A stretch of DNA of 64,000 nucleotides from Macrostomum hystrix (GCA_950097015.1 CATNEN010000034.1:3690001-3754000); one strand, 5' to 3'. Positions 39,950-53,100 are shown, counted from the first letter of the stretch. Made by a program: numbers and translations. The notes: generated by a model not told the origin, from the sequence alone.

Positions 39950-41050
39950 TTCCGTACAGCCGCCGGCACTCGAGCCGACAGCTCGCCCACATGAGCGCCT
40001 ACTCGGGCTATCCACGAGTTTAAGGGCTAGACCGAAGGGCAAAAGGCGTGGCGCCAAACAAGCGAAGGGTTGGAGGGCTCCCGTCCCGTTGCCACGAGGT
40101 AAAGGCGCGTTATACAATTGACCGCTTCTCAAAACTCTCAGTGGTGGACAGATCCGACGGCTCTGTTGCTGAGAGCTCCGAAGAAACGCTTGAGCTCATG
40201 CTGTTACTGCACGAGGCGGTTAAGAACAGCCGCTTCCGAGATCTCCTGTCAACTTCTCCGACGTTGTGTGGAACTGCAGAGCTACATCCCAGAGACTTGG
40301 AGGAATTAAGACCCAAGTGGTCTTCATCACCAAGCCAGGAAAAGCAGACTATCACACGGTGAAGGCAGCTCACCTCCACCTGCCTGAAGCTCATTGAGAG
40401 GTTAGCCCTGGCCCCTGTGACGCCTTCTCTCAGTTGAGCTGAAGCGTTTTCCGATCTTGTCAAAACAGCACGCCTTCAGAGCGGGCAGGTCCACTGAGAG
40501 CGCTCGATCTGCACGTTTATTGTAGGGCAAATGGAGCGAGCAATTCTTGACAGTGGGTTGGCTCTGCTGTGTTTTCTGGACATTGAGGGAGCCTTTGACA
40601 ACGTCATTTTCGAGGCTTTCAGGAGAGCCCTGCAGAGGCAAGAGCCACCCACCCTCACCTAGTTCATGATCGAAACCCGTTCTGTTTGAGGCCCACCTAA
40701 ACGGATCGACCCGCTCCGTGCATGCCGGTTTGGAAAGGGCGGTGTCCTTAACCCGATCCTGTGGAATCTTGTCATGGACGAGTTGCTCCAAGACACGCAA
40801 CCGAACCCGGTCTTGAAGGTGGGGTATGCTGACGATGTTACTGCGATTTGCGCAGGCCCGTCGGCGGGAACCATCATACCTTCAGAGCTTCATCCTTCAG
40901 GCCGGAAGGCTTAGCGAACCAATGTGGGCAAAGGCTGTCTGAGCCCAAGACCATAGCGGTACGCAATTGTTTACGAGTAGGCTGCTCATGAAAATTAAGC
41001 CTCTCAACCTCTATGGCAAGAAAATCGGCATGTAAAAGCAGGTCCGGTGC
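39950..41050 (+). pseudogene. Non-LTR retrotransposon reverse transcriptase, decayed
   Basis: Translations in shifting plus-strand frames give LINE reverse-transcriptase landmarks: VVFITKPGKADYHTV, FRAGRST, LDIEGAFDNVIFEAF, GGVLNPILWNLVMDELL and the catalytic VGYADDVTAICAG. Stops and frameshifts interrupt all of them. The closest clade (Jockey/R1-like) is a guess. The 3' end is not defined. More GC-rich than its surroundings. Confidence 0.75.
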
Positions 41051-41607
41051 CTATAGGTCTGCTTCTGGACCGAAAGCTTAAAATTATTTATTAACTACTT
41101 CACAAGACGTTCAAGCTTCATTTGGCAAAATAAAAAAATTCATTATGCAATTGTAAAAAAACTAGTACTGAAAGTCTAAAGTTGGGCTCATTATTAAGAA
41201 TTAATAGCGATAAAATAACTGTAAAAATATTGTCAGTGAATTGAATCTTTATAAGTAAAGAAAATCGTATGAAGATAAAATTGTCATGTACAAAACTTTG
41301 TAACATCCAGTAGAGTTATAGAGTAGAGTTGCTCTACATCCAGTAGAGCAACACGCTATAGGCAAGATATCAAAAGAACAGCTTTACATTTGCTTCCAAT
41401 CAAAAGCTGTCACCATTTAAATCGAAAGAGTGAAAAATTTGTATCTCCGTAGTGTATTTTTCCCCCGAAAACCAGCCCTTAATTTTTTTCTAAGAAACAA
41501 AGGTTCCCGCGCCCTTTTACTCCTATAGTGGTCCTAATTGCTTCCAGCACGATCGTCAGCTTCCGCAGCTAAGATTTCCTGTGCAGCTGTACGAAGATCA
41601 ATTGTTT
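41051..41607. other. AT-rich intergenic stretch
   Basis: Nothing recognised except a local duplication of GTAGAG/CATCCAGTAGAG near 41300-41350. Confidence 0.35.
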
Positions 41608-41833
41608 TACGAGGTGCATTCAAAAAGTTCTTTTCGGAGCTCAGCAAAAATTAACAAAAAACGTATGGAACAATGAAAACATATGGTTAGGTTATTCAAT
41701 GTCATTCGGTCACTCAACATATTCACCGCCAATGTCCTTGCACTTCTGCCAGCGATGCACCAGACCTCTGATGTGCTCGACGCTGTCGAATCGAATGCTC
41801 CGAAGGTGCTTCTACACAGATGGGAATAGGAAG

Positions 41834-42022
41834 ACTTCGCTGTCCTGTCATTCCACAAAAATATCATGAACATTGCTATACTGTACATTGATCCTTTAGT
41901 CCTTTTATATATTTTCAATAACTGATTTTGTCGTCTACACAGTATTTAATAGGTTGAAATAAATTCTGTTCGATAGTGCCTGAAGATGGCTAGTTTTAGC
42001 CGAAACGCGTCGCAAATAATAC
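41834..42022 (+). mobile_element. Penelope-like element fragment inside the mariner
   Basis: A 189-bp insert flanked by a perfect 13-bp duplication TGGGAATAGGAAG (41821-41833, 42023-42035) splits the FLFP codons of the mariner transposase. Its right end has CTGAAGATGGC...GCCGAAACG, the sequence typical of Penelope-like element ends. No reverse transcriptase is present. Confidence 0.6.
41975..42013 (+). ncRNA. Candidate type-I hammerhead ribozyme motif
   Basis: Core strand CTGAAGA (41980-41986), stem II from GGCTA pairing with TAGCC around a GTTT loop (41988-42001), GAAA (42002-42005), a minimal stem III CGCG, and the cleavage triplet GTC (42009-42011). This is the arrangement described for Penelope-like element hammerheads. 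Stem I looks weak (TGC/GCA), so activity is doubtful. Confidence 0.5.
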
Positions 42023-42752
42023 TGGGAATAGGAAGAAGTCACAGGGTGACAAATCGGGCGAGTAGGGCGGACGAAAGAAAATTCTCTCCTTCTCGCTGGA
42101 AACGGCGCAGGTGGTTGGTGGCGGCCAGAGCACGTTGCATCTTCTGCTCACCTGTCAGCAAGTGTGGCACCCGCTTGCTGAATTTCTTCTGCAGGTTGAG
42201 ACGCTGTGTCAGAATGGTGTGCACACTGCCAACAGCCAACTGACACTCCGACATCTTCTGACAGCTCTTCGCAAGTCAGTCGCCGATCAGGTCGCCACTC
42301 CTGATCGCAATTCAGGAGCTCCTGCACTTTCTTTACCACCGTCTCGTTGGTGGCATGCAGTCATCGGTCTTCCAGAGCGGTCGTTGTCCTCGACGCTCTC
42401 TCTCAGCGAACAACCGGAACTACTTTCGAACAGTCTGTACAGTTGGTGCACTGTCACCAAACACTTGCTGAAGCTCTCTAAACATCTCCGGAGGTTTCTT
42501 TCCTTGCAGGAATTGGAACTTCATCAAGCTACGAACGTCTTGCTTTGAAAAATTATGCCATGGCCAAGAAATAGAAGGGCAGCTTAAAAAATTGCTTGTA
42601 GCTCAGACACAGTCACCAGCTAATGCTTAAAAACTCAGGAAGGTTTAGGCCATAAACTTAACTTGCAGCATTCAAAAACAAAACATTTTGTTCTGTGTGT
42701 CATTTACAAAACAATGCCAAAGGACCGAAAAAAACTTTTTGAATGCACCTCG

Positions 42753-43492
42753 TACTCGCGGAAATAGTCATAGACAGTAATTACAACTGCTCTTATTGAA
42801 CTTAGGGACTTAGGACTTATAAGCTGAAAAGGTCGGAATTTTCGTTCAAATGATTAGAGAACTGTTTATGTATACAAATTAATGTAGCTGCATGTAGAGC
42901 AATAGTTAATTCATGAAATATCTGGTCGACAAAAGTCCCTTTTAAACTTAGACAATGGGATCCATTAGATTTTGTTTCCCGAGTACACTACCAATCCCTC
43001 AGCTCCCGAGCTGCTTATATTCTGCAAACAGGTCTCCCTTGTGGCACGGAAAGCTAAAATAACACAGAAAAGCACGCCACGAAAAATTGGCAGACTCTTG
43101 TTTCTTTTCCTTTTGTACAAAAGTTTTTTAAGCGGCACCTTTAATGAAACTCTACGGTAAATGAATATTTAAATGAATAGCGGCACCTTTAGAAACCACA
43201 GAATATAGTAAGCCAAACTTTAGCAAACCTAATCCAAGTGAATGTCTTGTTTTAGTGCTTTCCTTAAAATAGGCACTAAATCGAACTAGCAAATAATTTC
43301 TTAATCAACTCTTACAAGCTTAATAAAAAATTAATGGTGCGGGAATAGCAGGAATCTTTAAATAATTTTATCACCAGTCATATTAGCATTTTCACTGCCC
43401 TGCAAGTTTTACTTACTGGTTCTATTTCTTAACTTCAAATTTCATATTTAACAGTTGACGTAGCTATACTGTGCAGTTAGCTGCCTAGAAAA
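42753..43492. other. NDUFB8 upstream region
   Basis: AT-rich; AGCGGCACCTTTA occurs twice near 43130 and 43180. No gene recognised. Confidence 0.35.
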
Positions 43493-46443
43493 ATGTCTCT
43501 TAGCTTGGCACTTTGCCTTAGTAAGGTTTCTAGCAAGTCTATTGCTGGATGCAGTCTGGCTCGTTACAAAATTCTGAGGCTTATGTCACCCGCTGTAGCT
43601 GCACGACAGGCATCATGTAAGTACCCAACAGTCATGGTAAACCATGTGCTAGTGCTAGACTGCTAGTGAATGCTGATACAGCCATACATGATAGCTAGTG
43701 ATTGCTTCCATTTAATGATAAATTACTGTTATAGCTTAAAAAAATATTGTTGTGACCCTTTTAGGCCTACTTTACTGTGGCTTTTTAGTCAAGAAGAAAA
43801 TTAACTTATATATTGTTATTAGGCCCTATTAATATAATATTGTAGTGCGTTGCCGAGTTGGCTACACTAATGAGTTCGTGTTTTTTGAGTTTGCAAAAAG
43901 GTGTGAGGGCTCTGTGCCCAAGACAAAGAGCCTTATAAAGGCCAGCATGACTTCTCCCCATATATCCAACCCACTCAGGATCGCAAACCAATGCAACTGT
44001 ATGATATGAGCAGTATACATGCGCAACCTCCCAAATCTTAGCCAGCTGTGCAACTTAGTTTTTGCTCTCATTTGTGACTTAGTTTGTTTCATTGCTCTAT
44101 TTATGACTTAGTTTGCTCTTATTTGCTCTCTTTTTCTCTCCCCTTTTTCCTTTTCTTCACGCCTTCCTTTTTTGTCCCTTGGTCCTCCCTTTGATTTTTT
44201 TGCACTTGGTCAATTGGTTTTTGCGACTTACCTTGCTTGGCCCTCGTTTCACCCAGCCAGTTCGGCCGGGTCAGCCGGGTGTTGCGCATGTATGATGAGC
44301 AGGGGTGACACATCCACCTAGACAGTGGTATGATGTCTGGGGCTGGCTGTCTGGGGTAGAATGCACTCTCCGCCACAATATTATATTATATATATCATAC
44401 ATGCGCAACACCTGGCCGACCCAGCCAAACCGGCTGGGTGAAACAAGGGCCAAGCAAGGTAAGTGGCAAAAACCAATCAACCAAGCGCAAAAAAATCAAA
44501 GGGGCGACCAAGGGACAAAAAAGGAAGGCGTGAAGAAAAGGAAAAAGGGGAGAGAAAAAGAGAGCAAGTGAGAGCAAACTAAGTCGTAAATAGAGCAATG
44601 AAACCAACTAAGTCGCAAATGAGAGCAAAAACTAAGTCGCACGGCCGGCTAAGATTTAGGAGGTTGCACATGTATGATATATATTATATATAGTTATACT
44701 TATAGGCACTAGATTAAGTAGTCTATAATATATATTTTGACAGCACTACTTAGTTATCTACTGGTATATTAAATTTAAATGTTTAAAATCTTTAAATTGA
44801 TTTTGAATCAATAAAACTTATACATTATCATGTTTTTTGCTAAAAAATATAATAGTCTGGGTTTTTGCTCTCAAGGTTTGATTTTGTACAGAAGGTGCTA
44901 TTTCAAAAGTGATAACAAATTTGGTAATTGGGATAGGCCTGATAGGGTCAATATTTATTTTGCAAAGTTTATACATAAAAATCAATAATAGTATATATTA
45001 GTATATAGAGATAACCTAAGCTTTAAATTTAAGCCATATCATAAGATTCATAAAACCCACAAGAATAGAAGTTGTTAGAACAATGTACATAAAATTTTGG
45101 CACTGAGTAGCCAAACTTAGTGCCAAAATTTTATGTATTAAATAATATAGCCCTATTATGCTTTGGTGTATTTTCTTTACTTTTGTCACAAGACAAATTG
45201 TATATTATACAACTGACTTTCTGCCTCTAAAATATATGTTTTAATCATATTTGTGACTATAATATGATTAGCAAATGGGCATCTCATTAATTAGAAACAA
45301 ACTTAAAATAGCGAAGTTTAATTGATCATTGCATAGGTCAGCCAGATTCAGAATCTTAGTAGTTTATCCTTTATAAAAATATAAATAATTATAGGAGGGC
45401 TGCAGGCAGTGGCACATCATTTAGTGACACTAGACTTGCAGCCAGCAAGGAGGCAATCCTGCCCATTTTGCTGATTCCTGAGCACACACAGATACTGTAC
45501 ACAGGCATATGCTCACACAGGTGTGTACATCAGCCCTGACTTTCTCTTTGTCAGGCAGTGTATATTTCACTGTGCCTTGGAGGTTGGCCCTCAAGGGCAT
45601 AAATTCCACAAATCAAACTTAGGGACCGTGGTGCAAGAGGCAAATGCAATAATGGCTGTCACCGACACCGACCCCCAGATTATCCTATTAGTTGATCCAC
45701 ACAGATTTAGAAGATTTTTTATCCTGTGGGCATAGGCTCTTTAGCCCAAGAAAACCGTGCTGTCCAATTTACATCTGCAATGGTCAGCACCCACAATATT
45801 TTTCACTGCCTAGCACAAAGTAAAATCTGATTTACAAATTTGTGCATATGCCTGTGTGTGCTCAAATGTTTAAAGCAGAATGGGCAGAGTTGCATCGGCT
45901 ATAAAAAAACCAGTAAATGATATATATTGAAATTGAAATGTTTTTTACATTCTAATCTGCTATCACACCAACCCTTTCTAACAACAATGCCAAGACTGGA
46001 ATCATGACTGGAAGCCTGGCCCATATCCGCGTACACCAGAGGAGCGGGAGCGCGCCGCCAAGCGCTATGGCCTGCTGCCCGAGGACTACGAGCCGTTCCC
46101 GGACGACGGCAATGCGCCCGGCGATTATCCCAACCTGCCGGCTTTTTCAGCCCACAATCGCGACCAGTTTTCCTACTTTGAGCATCGCCAGCTTACTAGA
46201 CACTTCGCCGAGCCCATGCACCTTCAGGCCGAGCTCTACCGCCTAGGCCTCTACGATCCGCACAGCTACGAGTTCCCAGCTTACTGGAGGAAGCTCGTCA
46301 AGATATTGGTAGCCCTCTTTAGCTTTTATGGCATTTTATGGCTAGGCTCTCACTTTGCCTATCATCCGGCAGTCATGGCTAAACAGTTTCCCTACGATAA
46401 GAAGGGCCAGAAGCACTACCTGTTTGAGTCGGTGGACGAGTGA
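43493..46443 (+). CDS. NDUFB8: NDUFB8, accessory subunit of mitochondrial complex I
   Basis: Exons 43493-43616 and 45995-46443 join in phase 1 to 190 residues (human 186). The N-terminal ~40 residues are Arg/Ser/Ala-rich without acids, as in a mitochondrial presequence. Family blocks follow: WNHDWKPGPYPRTPEER, KRYGLLPEDYEPFPDDG, GDYPNLPAFSAHNRDQFSYF, FAEPMHLQAELY, then one membrane helix LVKILVALFSFYGILWLG and KQFPYDKKGQKHY near the end. The subunit sits in the inner-membrane arm and is needed for assembly, not catalysis. The 2.4-kb intron carries an inverted MITE pair and a SINE. The acceptor (CAATGCCAAG) has a poor pyrimidine tract but the phase and homology are exact. Confidence 0.95.
44017..44679. 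repeat. Pair of inverted ~280-bp MITE-like elements forming a large hairpin
   Basis: Left copy 44017-44296 and right copy 44394-44679 are near-perfect inverted copies around a 97-bp spacer. Each copy itself ends in ACATGCGCAAC / GTTGCGCATGT, so each has its own terminal inverted repeat. The arms include a C/T-rich (or A/G-rich) stretch with CTTTTTCCTTTTCTTCACGC. It is in the NDUFB8 intron. Transcribed, it would give a long double-stranded RNA. Confidence 0.85.
45395..45690 (-). mobile_element. tRNA-derived SINE (family 2), diverged copy
   Basis: The reverse complement shares CCAAGGCACAGTGAAA, ACACTGCCTGAC, CAGCAAAATGGGCAG and GCAGCCCTCCT with the copy at 15264-15620 and also ends in an ATAATTATT-like tail. 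It lies antisense in the NDUFB8 intron. Confidence 0.75.
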
Positions 46444-46626
46444 AGTTTTTTTTACTAAAATCATAAGGACTGAAATACAGATTTCCTATTCTTTATTTAC
46501 CAATAGGGTGTCCCACGCGATGAACTTTCTACAATGTATCGATCGCTTTGCTGTTTAACTTGTATTTTTAGTGACTGTCGTGTGTAAAAGATGTTAAATT
46601 TATTAGCTCCTGGCGCGCGTCTAACA

Positions 46627-46632
46627 AATAAA
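46627..46632 (+). terminator. Poly(A) signal AATAAA for NDUFB8
   Basis: About 185 bp after the stop, same strand. Confidence 0.55.
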
Positions 46633-46818
46633 TGAGCTATTAAAAACAAGTTGGTCTGTTAGTCGAAAGTTTGTTTTAATGGTTATGAAGCTTTAATTGT
46701 TTAGGTCATAGTAAACAGAATTGTAGAAATCTTGATTATATAATTTAATATAATGAGAAACGTTAGATCTAAATAAGACAGTGTCAACTTATGTAAACGA
46801 ATATACAAGACAGCAGTC

Positions 46819-46824
46819 TTTATT
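46819..46824 (-). terminator. Poly(A) signal AATAAA (minus strand) for VWA5A
   Basis: TTTATT on the plus strand, about 360 bp beyond the VWA5A stop; leaves under 200 bp between the two convergent transcript ends. Confidence 0.45.
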
Positions 46825-47184
46825 TCTTGAATAAAAAATAAAAATAAAAATAGTAGACAACTTCTAGGATGGCAAGTGTCGAATGAACATAGACAGCTAC
46901 TTCACGATACCAAAATGAAGAATAATGCTAAATTACAAAAAAACTGAAAAGCGTGTTAGATATAAAAATGGCAGCGTGCACATTTCTTCCCTACAGTCTT
47001 TCTTCAGTAGTCCGGATCTAAGAGTCCAAGCATCTAATAGACTGATTAATCTAATTTATGATCTGTACTAAAAGTCTAATGAAATAAGGGTATTGTATTT
47101 GTCCGTGATTCTGAATAATATAAGAAAAAACGATATAGTAATAATGATAGTTCTGTCGTTAAAACTCAGATTGTCTTGGAACCT

Positions 47185-50100
47185 CTAGCCACTAAGGGCA
47201 GCCTTGGCCATAGACAACAGGTCCTCAACGGAGCGCCCGGGACAATGCCGGCCTAGATACTGAACAGACTTGTCAGCGAACAGTTCCCACTCGGCGCGAG
47301 AGCGGCTCTGGCGAGTGTACAGGTAGGCTAGCACTAGAACTGTGATCCAGGCCTCCTCCGACTGTGGGCAAGTATGAGTAGGGTTGAACGAGGCTATGCA
47401 ATTGACAATGACAGTTGGGAAAAATGAAGATTGGACCTAGCGTGCTAAAGGGCGGAAAGGAGTATAAGGCGTGGGGTGACAAGGATGGAAAGGAGGATTG
47501 GGCCTAATGTGACATGGGGCGGAAAGGAGGATTGGGCCTAATGTGACAGGGTGGAAAGGAGTACAAGGCCTAATGTGACATGGGGCGGAAAGGAGGATTG
47601 GGCCTAATGTGACAGGGTGTAAAGGAGTACAAGGCCTGATGAGACAAGGGGCGGAAAGGAGCACAAGGCCTGATGGGACAAGGGGCGGAAAGGAGCACAA
47701 GGCCTGATGGGACAAGGGGCGGAAAGGAGCACAAGGCCTGATGGGACAAGGGGCGGAAAGGAGTACAAGGCCTGATGTGACATGGAGCGGAAAGGAGTAC
47801 AAGACCTGATGTGACATGGGGCGGAAAAGAGGGTTGGGCCTAATGTGACAGGGTGTAAAGGAGTACAAGGCCTGATGGGACAAGGGGCGGAAAGGAGTAC
47901 AAGGCCTGATGGGACAAGGGGCGGAAAGGAGTACAAGGCCTGATGAGACAAGGGGCGGAAAGGAGCACAAGACCTGATGTGACATGGGGCGGAAAAGAGG
48001 GTTGGGCCTAATGTGACAGGGTGTAAAGGAGTACAAGGCCTGATGGGACAAGGGGCGGAAAGGAGTACAAGGCCTGATGTGACGAGGGGCGGAAAGGAGT
48101 ACAATGCCTGATGGGACAAGGGGCAGAAAGGAGTACAAGGCCTGTTGAGACGAGGGGCGGAAAGGAGTACAAGACCTGATGTGACATGGGGCGGAAAGGA
48201 GGATTGGGCCGAATGTGACAGGGTGGAAAGGAGTACAAGGCCTGATGAGACAAGGGGCGGAAAGGAGCACAAGGCCTGATGGGACAAGGGGCGGAAAGGA
48301 GCACAAGGCCTGATGGGACAAGGGGCGGAAAGGAGTACAAGGCCTGATGTGACATGGAGCGGAAAGGAGTACAATGCCTGATGGGACAAGGGGCGGAAAG
48401 GAGTACAAGACCTGATGTGACATGGGGCGGAAAGGAGGATTGGGCCTAATGTGACAGGGTGTAAAGGAGTACAAGGCCTGGTGTGACAAGTGGCGGAAAG
48501 GAGTACAAGGCCTGTTGACACAAGGGGTGGAAATGAAGGTTCGATTTATTGTGTGGAATGAGGCAGGAGGGGTCTTTTCACAAACCCGTTTCATAAAATC
48601 GAAAGACAGTTCCTTTTATAAACATGAAATTTCATATCGCAACTTCATGTCGCTAAAATTTCATAAACCCGAAGTTTCACTTCTATCTTTGCAGTCCAAT
48701 TAGGGAGACTACAATTAGTCCAACTTGCAAAAGCAGATTTAAAATTAAGAAAACGAACAGGAACTACTTGTTGAGTTGACTTTTAAAAATAACCTAATAC
48801 ATAATAAGCATAATTCAGCACAGATCCAGCCATGATTGTTTGCATTTGCAACTAACTACTCATGCCTCACGATTTTCGACGATTTGAAATTTCGGGTTGG
48901 TGTCCATCTACGCCCATCTAAAAGCGCCCATCTACTACTTGCCATTTCGATTTCAGGTTATGAACCAGTAGATCTATTGAATTGACAAGCGAAATCATAA
49001 TCTTTCTCTCGCCAGTGCAAAGTGGAAGAAATTGCTGTCGTTCTCACCACTCCATCTGGCTGGCTGGCCTGCAGCCTATCCTTGGTCAGACCCAACACTG
49101 TCATCAGCTCATGAGACGCTGTCCAGTGACCGTCGAACGCCTGCAATCGGGCAATGCGCAGTGTAGGCGGCTGCTGCTGCTGCTGCTGCTCCTTCAAACC
49201 AGCCGCAGATGGGAGCGACTGCTGCATCACACGAGCTCCCGACGGCGGCGGCGGTGGCGGCGGTGCAAAGGCACAGTCAGGCATGTCCATGTCCATGTCC
49301 GAAGCGAAAGCTTTGAAACTGGCTCTGGCCTTCATCTTCATGGGCCGGTCATGAGAAGCTACTAAATTCGGTGTAAAAAAACGAATTAATTTGATCTAAA
49401 CTTCAGGCACTTTAGATTGCATAAATATTAAGGATTCAGCGAATTAATTAAGTCGTTACAATTATTTTGCAAAATGTACAAACCTCCACCGGTGAGTACA
49501 GGCCGGCTTCCGCTGCCTTTTCTCTCAGACGGAGGAAATGCTCCGTCTGACGCGAAAATTGGTGCGCTCCGCAAAGTTGCTGAGCACGCAAGAGCAACGG
49601 GAGCTGCCATGCACATGTAGCTCATTTGCCCACGATCCGAGAAAGATCCGTCAGTCTAAAACAAGAATTTGAAGAATATGAATAAGGCAAATTTGAGCAC
49701 AGCAAGCTAGTTGATTCAGAATCATCGCCTAGCAACTGATTCAGAATACAAACCTACAACTCGTGGATGCCTCAGAATCTCAAGCCACTATATGTCAGAA
49801 TCCCAAGCCACTAGATGCCTCAGAATCCCAAGCCTCTAGATGTCAGAATCCCAAGCCACTATATGTCAGAATCCCAAGCCACTAGATGGCTCAGAATCCC
49901 AAGCCACTAGATGCCAGAATCCCAAGCCACTAGATGCCAGAATCCCAAGCCTCTAGATGTCAGAATCCCAAGCCACTAGATGGCTCAGAATCCCAAGCCA
50001 CTAGATGCCTCAGAATCCCAAGCCACTAGATGGCTCAGAATCCCAAGCCACTAGATGCCTCAGAATCCCAAGCCACTAGATGCCTCAGAATCCCAAGCCA

Positions 50101-53100
50101 CTAGATGGCTCAGAATCCCAAGCCACTAGATGCCAGAATCCCAAGCCACTAGATGCCAGAATCCCAAGCCTCTAGATGTCAGAATCCCAAGCCACTAGAT
50201 GGCTCAGAATCCCAAGCCACTAGATGCCTCAGAATCCCAAGCCACTAGATGGCTCAGAATCCCAAGCCACTAGATGCCTCAGAATCCCAAGCCACTAGAT
50301 GCCTCAGAATCCCAAGCCACTAGATGCCTCAGAATCCCAAGCCACTAGATGCCTCAGAACCCCAAGCCACTAGATGCCTCAGAATCCCAAGCCACTAGAT
50401 GCCTCAGAATCCCAAGCCACTATAGATGCTTCAGAATTCCAAGCCACTAGATGCTTCAGAATTCCAAGCCACTAAATGCCTCAGAATCCCAAGCCACTAG
50501 ATGTCAGAATCCCAAGCCACTAGATGCCAGAATCCCAAGCCACTAGATGCCAGAATCCCAAGCCACTAGATGCCTCAGAATCCCAAGCCACTAGATGCCT
50601 CAGAATCCCAAGCCACTAGATGCCTCAGAACCCCAAGCCACTAGATGCCTCAGAATCCCAAGCCACTAGATGCTTCAGAATCCCAAGCCACTAGAGATGC
50701 TTCAGAATTCCAAGCCACTAGATGCTTCAGAATCCCAAGCCACTAGATGCTTCAGAATCCCAAGCCACTAAATGCCTCAGAATCCCAAGCCACTAGATGT
50801 CAGAATCCCAAGCCACTAGATGCCTCAGAATCCCAAGCCACTAGATGCCAGAATCCCAAGCCACTAGATGCCAGAATCCCAAGCCACTAGATGTCAGAAT
50901 CCCAAGCCACTAGATGCCAGAATCCCAAGCCACTAGATGCCTCAGAATGCCAACTCAGCTCACCGTATCAAACACCATAACATTAGGTAGATCCTGCTCA
51001 ACGGCCGGATTATCATCGATGATTGGAACCTTGGGTTCTTCCGCGGCGTGCTTCACGGTGCGATCAACGCCAACAAATGTAGTGTAGGGACTAGACAGAC
51101 TTGTCGCTTTGCTCAGTTGCTTAATGTCTTCGGTGCGTCGGCCGTCGGCGTTGTCGTCCGACCACTCCTTGATGAGGAGGCGGGCAGCCGCCAGCTGGTA
51201 GACCGGACTGGCGCCAGGATAGGCGGCCGAGCGCAACCCCGCGCACTCCAGCTGATGCCGCCGTGCGCCAACTGATAAACCGACGCTGATACGCAGGTTG
51301 GGGTCACTCAATTTAGCCTCATCGGTGTCCACCAGCGCGAAGACGCGCAGCCGCTGAGCTGAGGGCAGGCAGTCCAGGTTCTCTGGCACTGTGCGGTGGC
51401 TCAGCGGCTGACCATTCAAGCTCAGCTGGCGGGGTAGGGCGACGCGGTTTGGTTCGATCTCGTAGTTGCGCAACAAATCAACCTTGTCTAATACTCATAG
51501 GTCACACACCTTAAGTCACTGATGCTAGGTCTCACACATTGACTCAATGAGGCTAGGTCACACACCTTGACTCACTGATGCTAGGTCACACACCTTGACT
51601 CACTGATGCTAGGTCACACACCTTGAGTCACTGATGCTAGGTCACACACATTGACTCAATGATGCTAGGTCACACACCTTGAGTCACTAGTGCTAGGTCA
51701 CACATCTTGACTTAATGATGCTAGGTCACACACCTTGACTCACTGATGCTAGGTCACACACCTGGACTCAATGATCCTAGGTCACACACCTTGACTCACT
51801 GATCCTAGGTCACACACTTTGACTCAATGATGCTAGGTCACACACCTTGAGTCACTGATGCTAGGTCACACACCCCGACTCACTCATGCTATATGACACA
51901 CCTAGGTATTTAATCAGACGTTCACCTTTAGTTCCAGTCCATTGATCGGCTCCAGTCGGTCAGTTTTGAGCAGGCCAACAACCACCCTGCGCAGCTGGGT
52001 CGAGTCGTTGTCGCGAACAAATTCGGCGCGTCCTCGACCGACTCTGGCGACACCCTTGATCAGGGCGGTGGATGCGCCGTGCCCGATGCCGACAGTGTGG
52101 ACACGACAGGCTCCGCTGGAGCAGTTACTCTGCACCAAATCCTTCACCTCCTGCACGTTGGAGACCTCGCCGTCGGTGATAAGCACAACGGAGCGCCTGA
52201 TCGGAGCACCCGACTGCTTGTCGCAGCCGCCTTCGAAAAGCCACTGAAGCGGGCGCAGGATCTCAGTGCCGCCCATGTCAGCCTCCAGGGTGGCCTGCAG
52301 AGCTAGGGCTGTGTCCAGCGAGTTCTGGTCGTACAGCTGGCTGGTCTGTTCACAAATGCGAGATGGAAATAGGAGATATTTATGTGCCAGAGAGAAATGC
52401 GATTGTTCTTGACTAACTGCATAAGCACCGCTGATCCCTACTATACGAGCCGTAGATCAAATCTCTGATCCCTATTACAGATTACAGCTCTGATCCCTAT
52501 TACAGATTACATCTCGGATTCCTATTTCAGATTACAGCTCGGATTCCCATTACAGATCCCATCTCGGATTCCTGTTACAGATCCCATCTCGGATTCCTAT
52601 TACAGATTACATCTTGGATTCCTATTACAGATTACAGCTCTGATCCCTATTACAGATTACATCTCGGATTCCTATTTCAGATTACAGCTCGGATTCCCAT
52701 TACAGATCCCATCTCGGATTCCTGTTACAGATCCCATCTCGGATTCCTATTACAGATCCCATCTCGGATTCCTATTACAGATCCCATCTCGGATTCCTAT
52801 TACAGATCCCATCTCGGATTCCCATTACAGATCCCATCTCGGATTCCTATTACAGATTACATCTTGGATTCCTATTACAGATTACATCTCGGATTCCTAT
52901 TACAGATTACATCTCGGATTCCTATTACAGATTACATCTCGGATTCCCATTACAGATCCCATCTTGGATTCCTATTACAGATTACATCTCGGATTCCTAT
53001 TACAAATCCCATCTCGGATTCCTATTACAGATCCCCTCTCGGATTCCCATTACAGATCCCATCTCGGATTCCTATTACAGATCCCATCTCGGATTCCCAT

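Larger units (their letters stand above)
41610..42752 (-). mobile_element. Internally deleted mariner element
   Basis: Ends CGAGGTGCATTCAAAAAGTT (left) and, inverted at the right, the same start; TA flanks at 41608-41609 and 42753-42754. Minus-strand fragments match mariner transposase: MKFQFLQGKKPPEMFRELQQ and FGDSAPTVQTVRK near the N-terminus, SVHTILTQRLNLQKKFSKRV in the second helix-turn-helix, and PPYSPDLSPCDFFLFP with the third catalytic Asp. The segment with the first two Asp residues is deleted and frames are broken, so it is inactive. It differs from the element at 6294-8349. Confidence 0.85.
46444..47184. other. Convergent 3' ends of NDUFB8 and VWA5A
   Basis: AT-rich 3' UTRs. The two genes are transcribed toward each other with stops about 740 bp apart. 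Confidence 0.5.

Noticed and set aside
42111-42548. Plus-strand 145-codon frame
   Set aside because: It is antisense to the mariner transposase remnant, which explains the sequence.
44113-44607. Mirror-image Lys/Glu- and Leu/Phe-rich open frames
   Set aside because: They are the two arms of the inverted MITE pair read on opposite strands.
47437-48594. Long minus-strand Pro/Ser/Cys-rich open frames (385 and 305 codons)
   Set aside because: They follow a 34-bp tandem array inside the last VWA5A intron, with several frames open at once.
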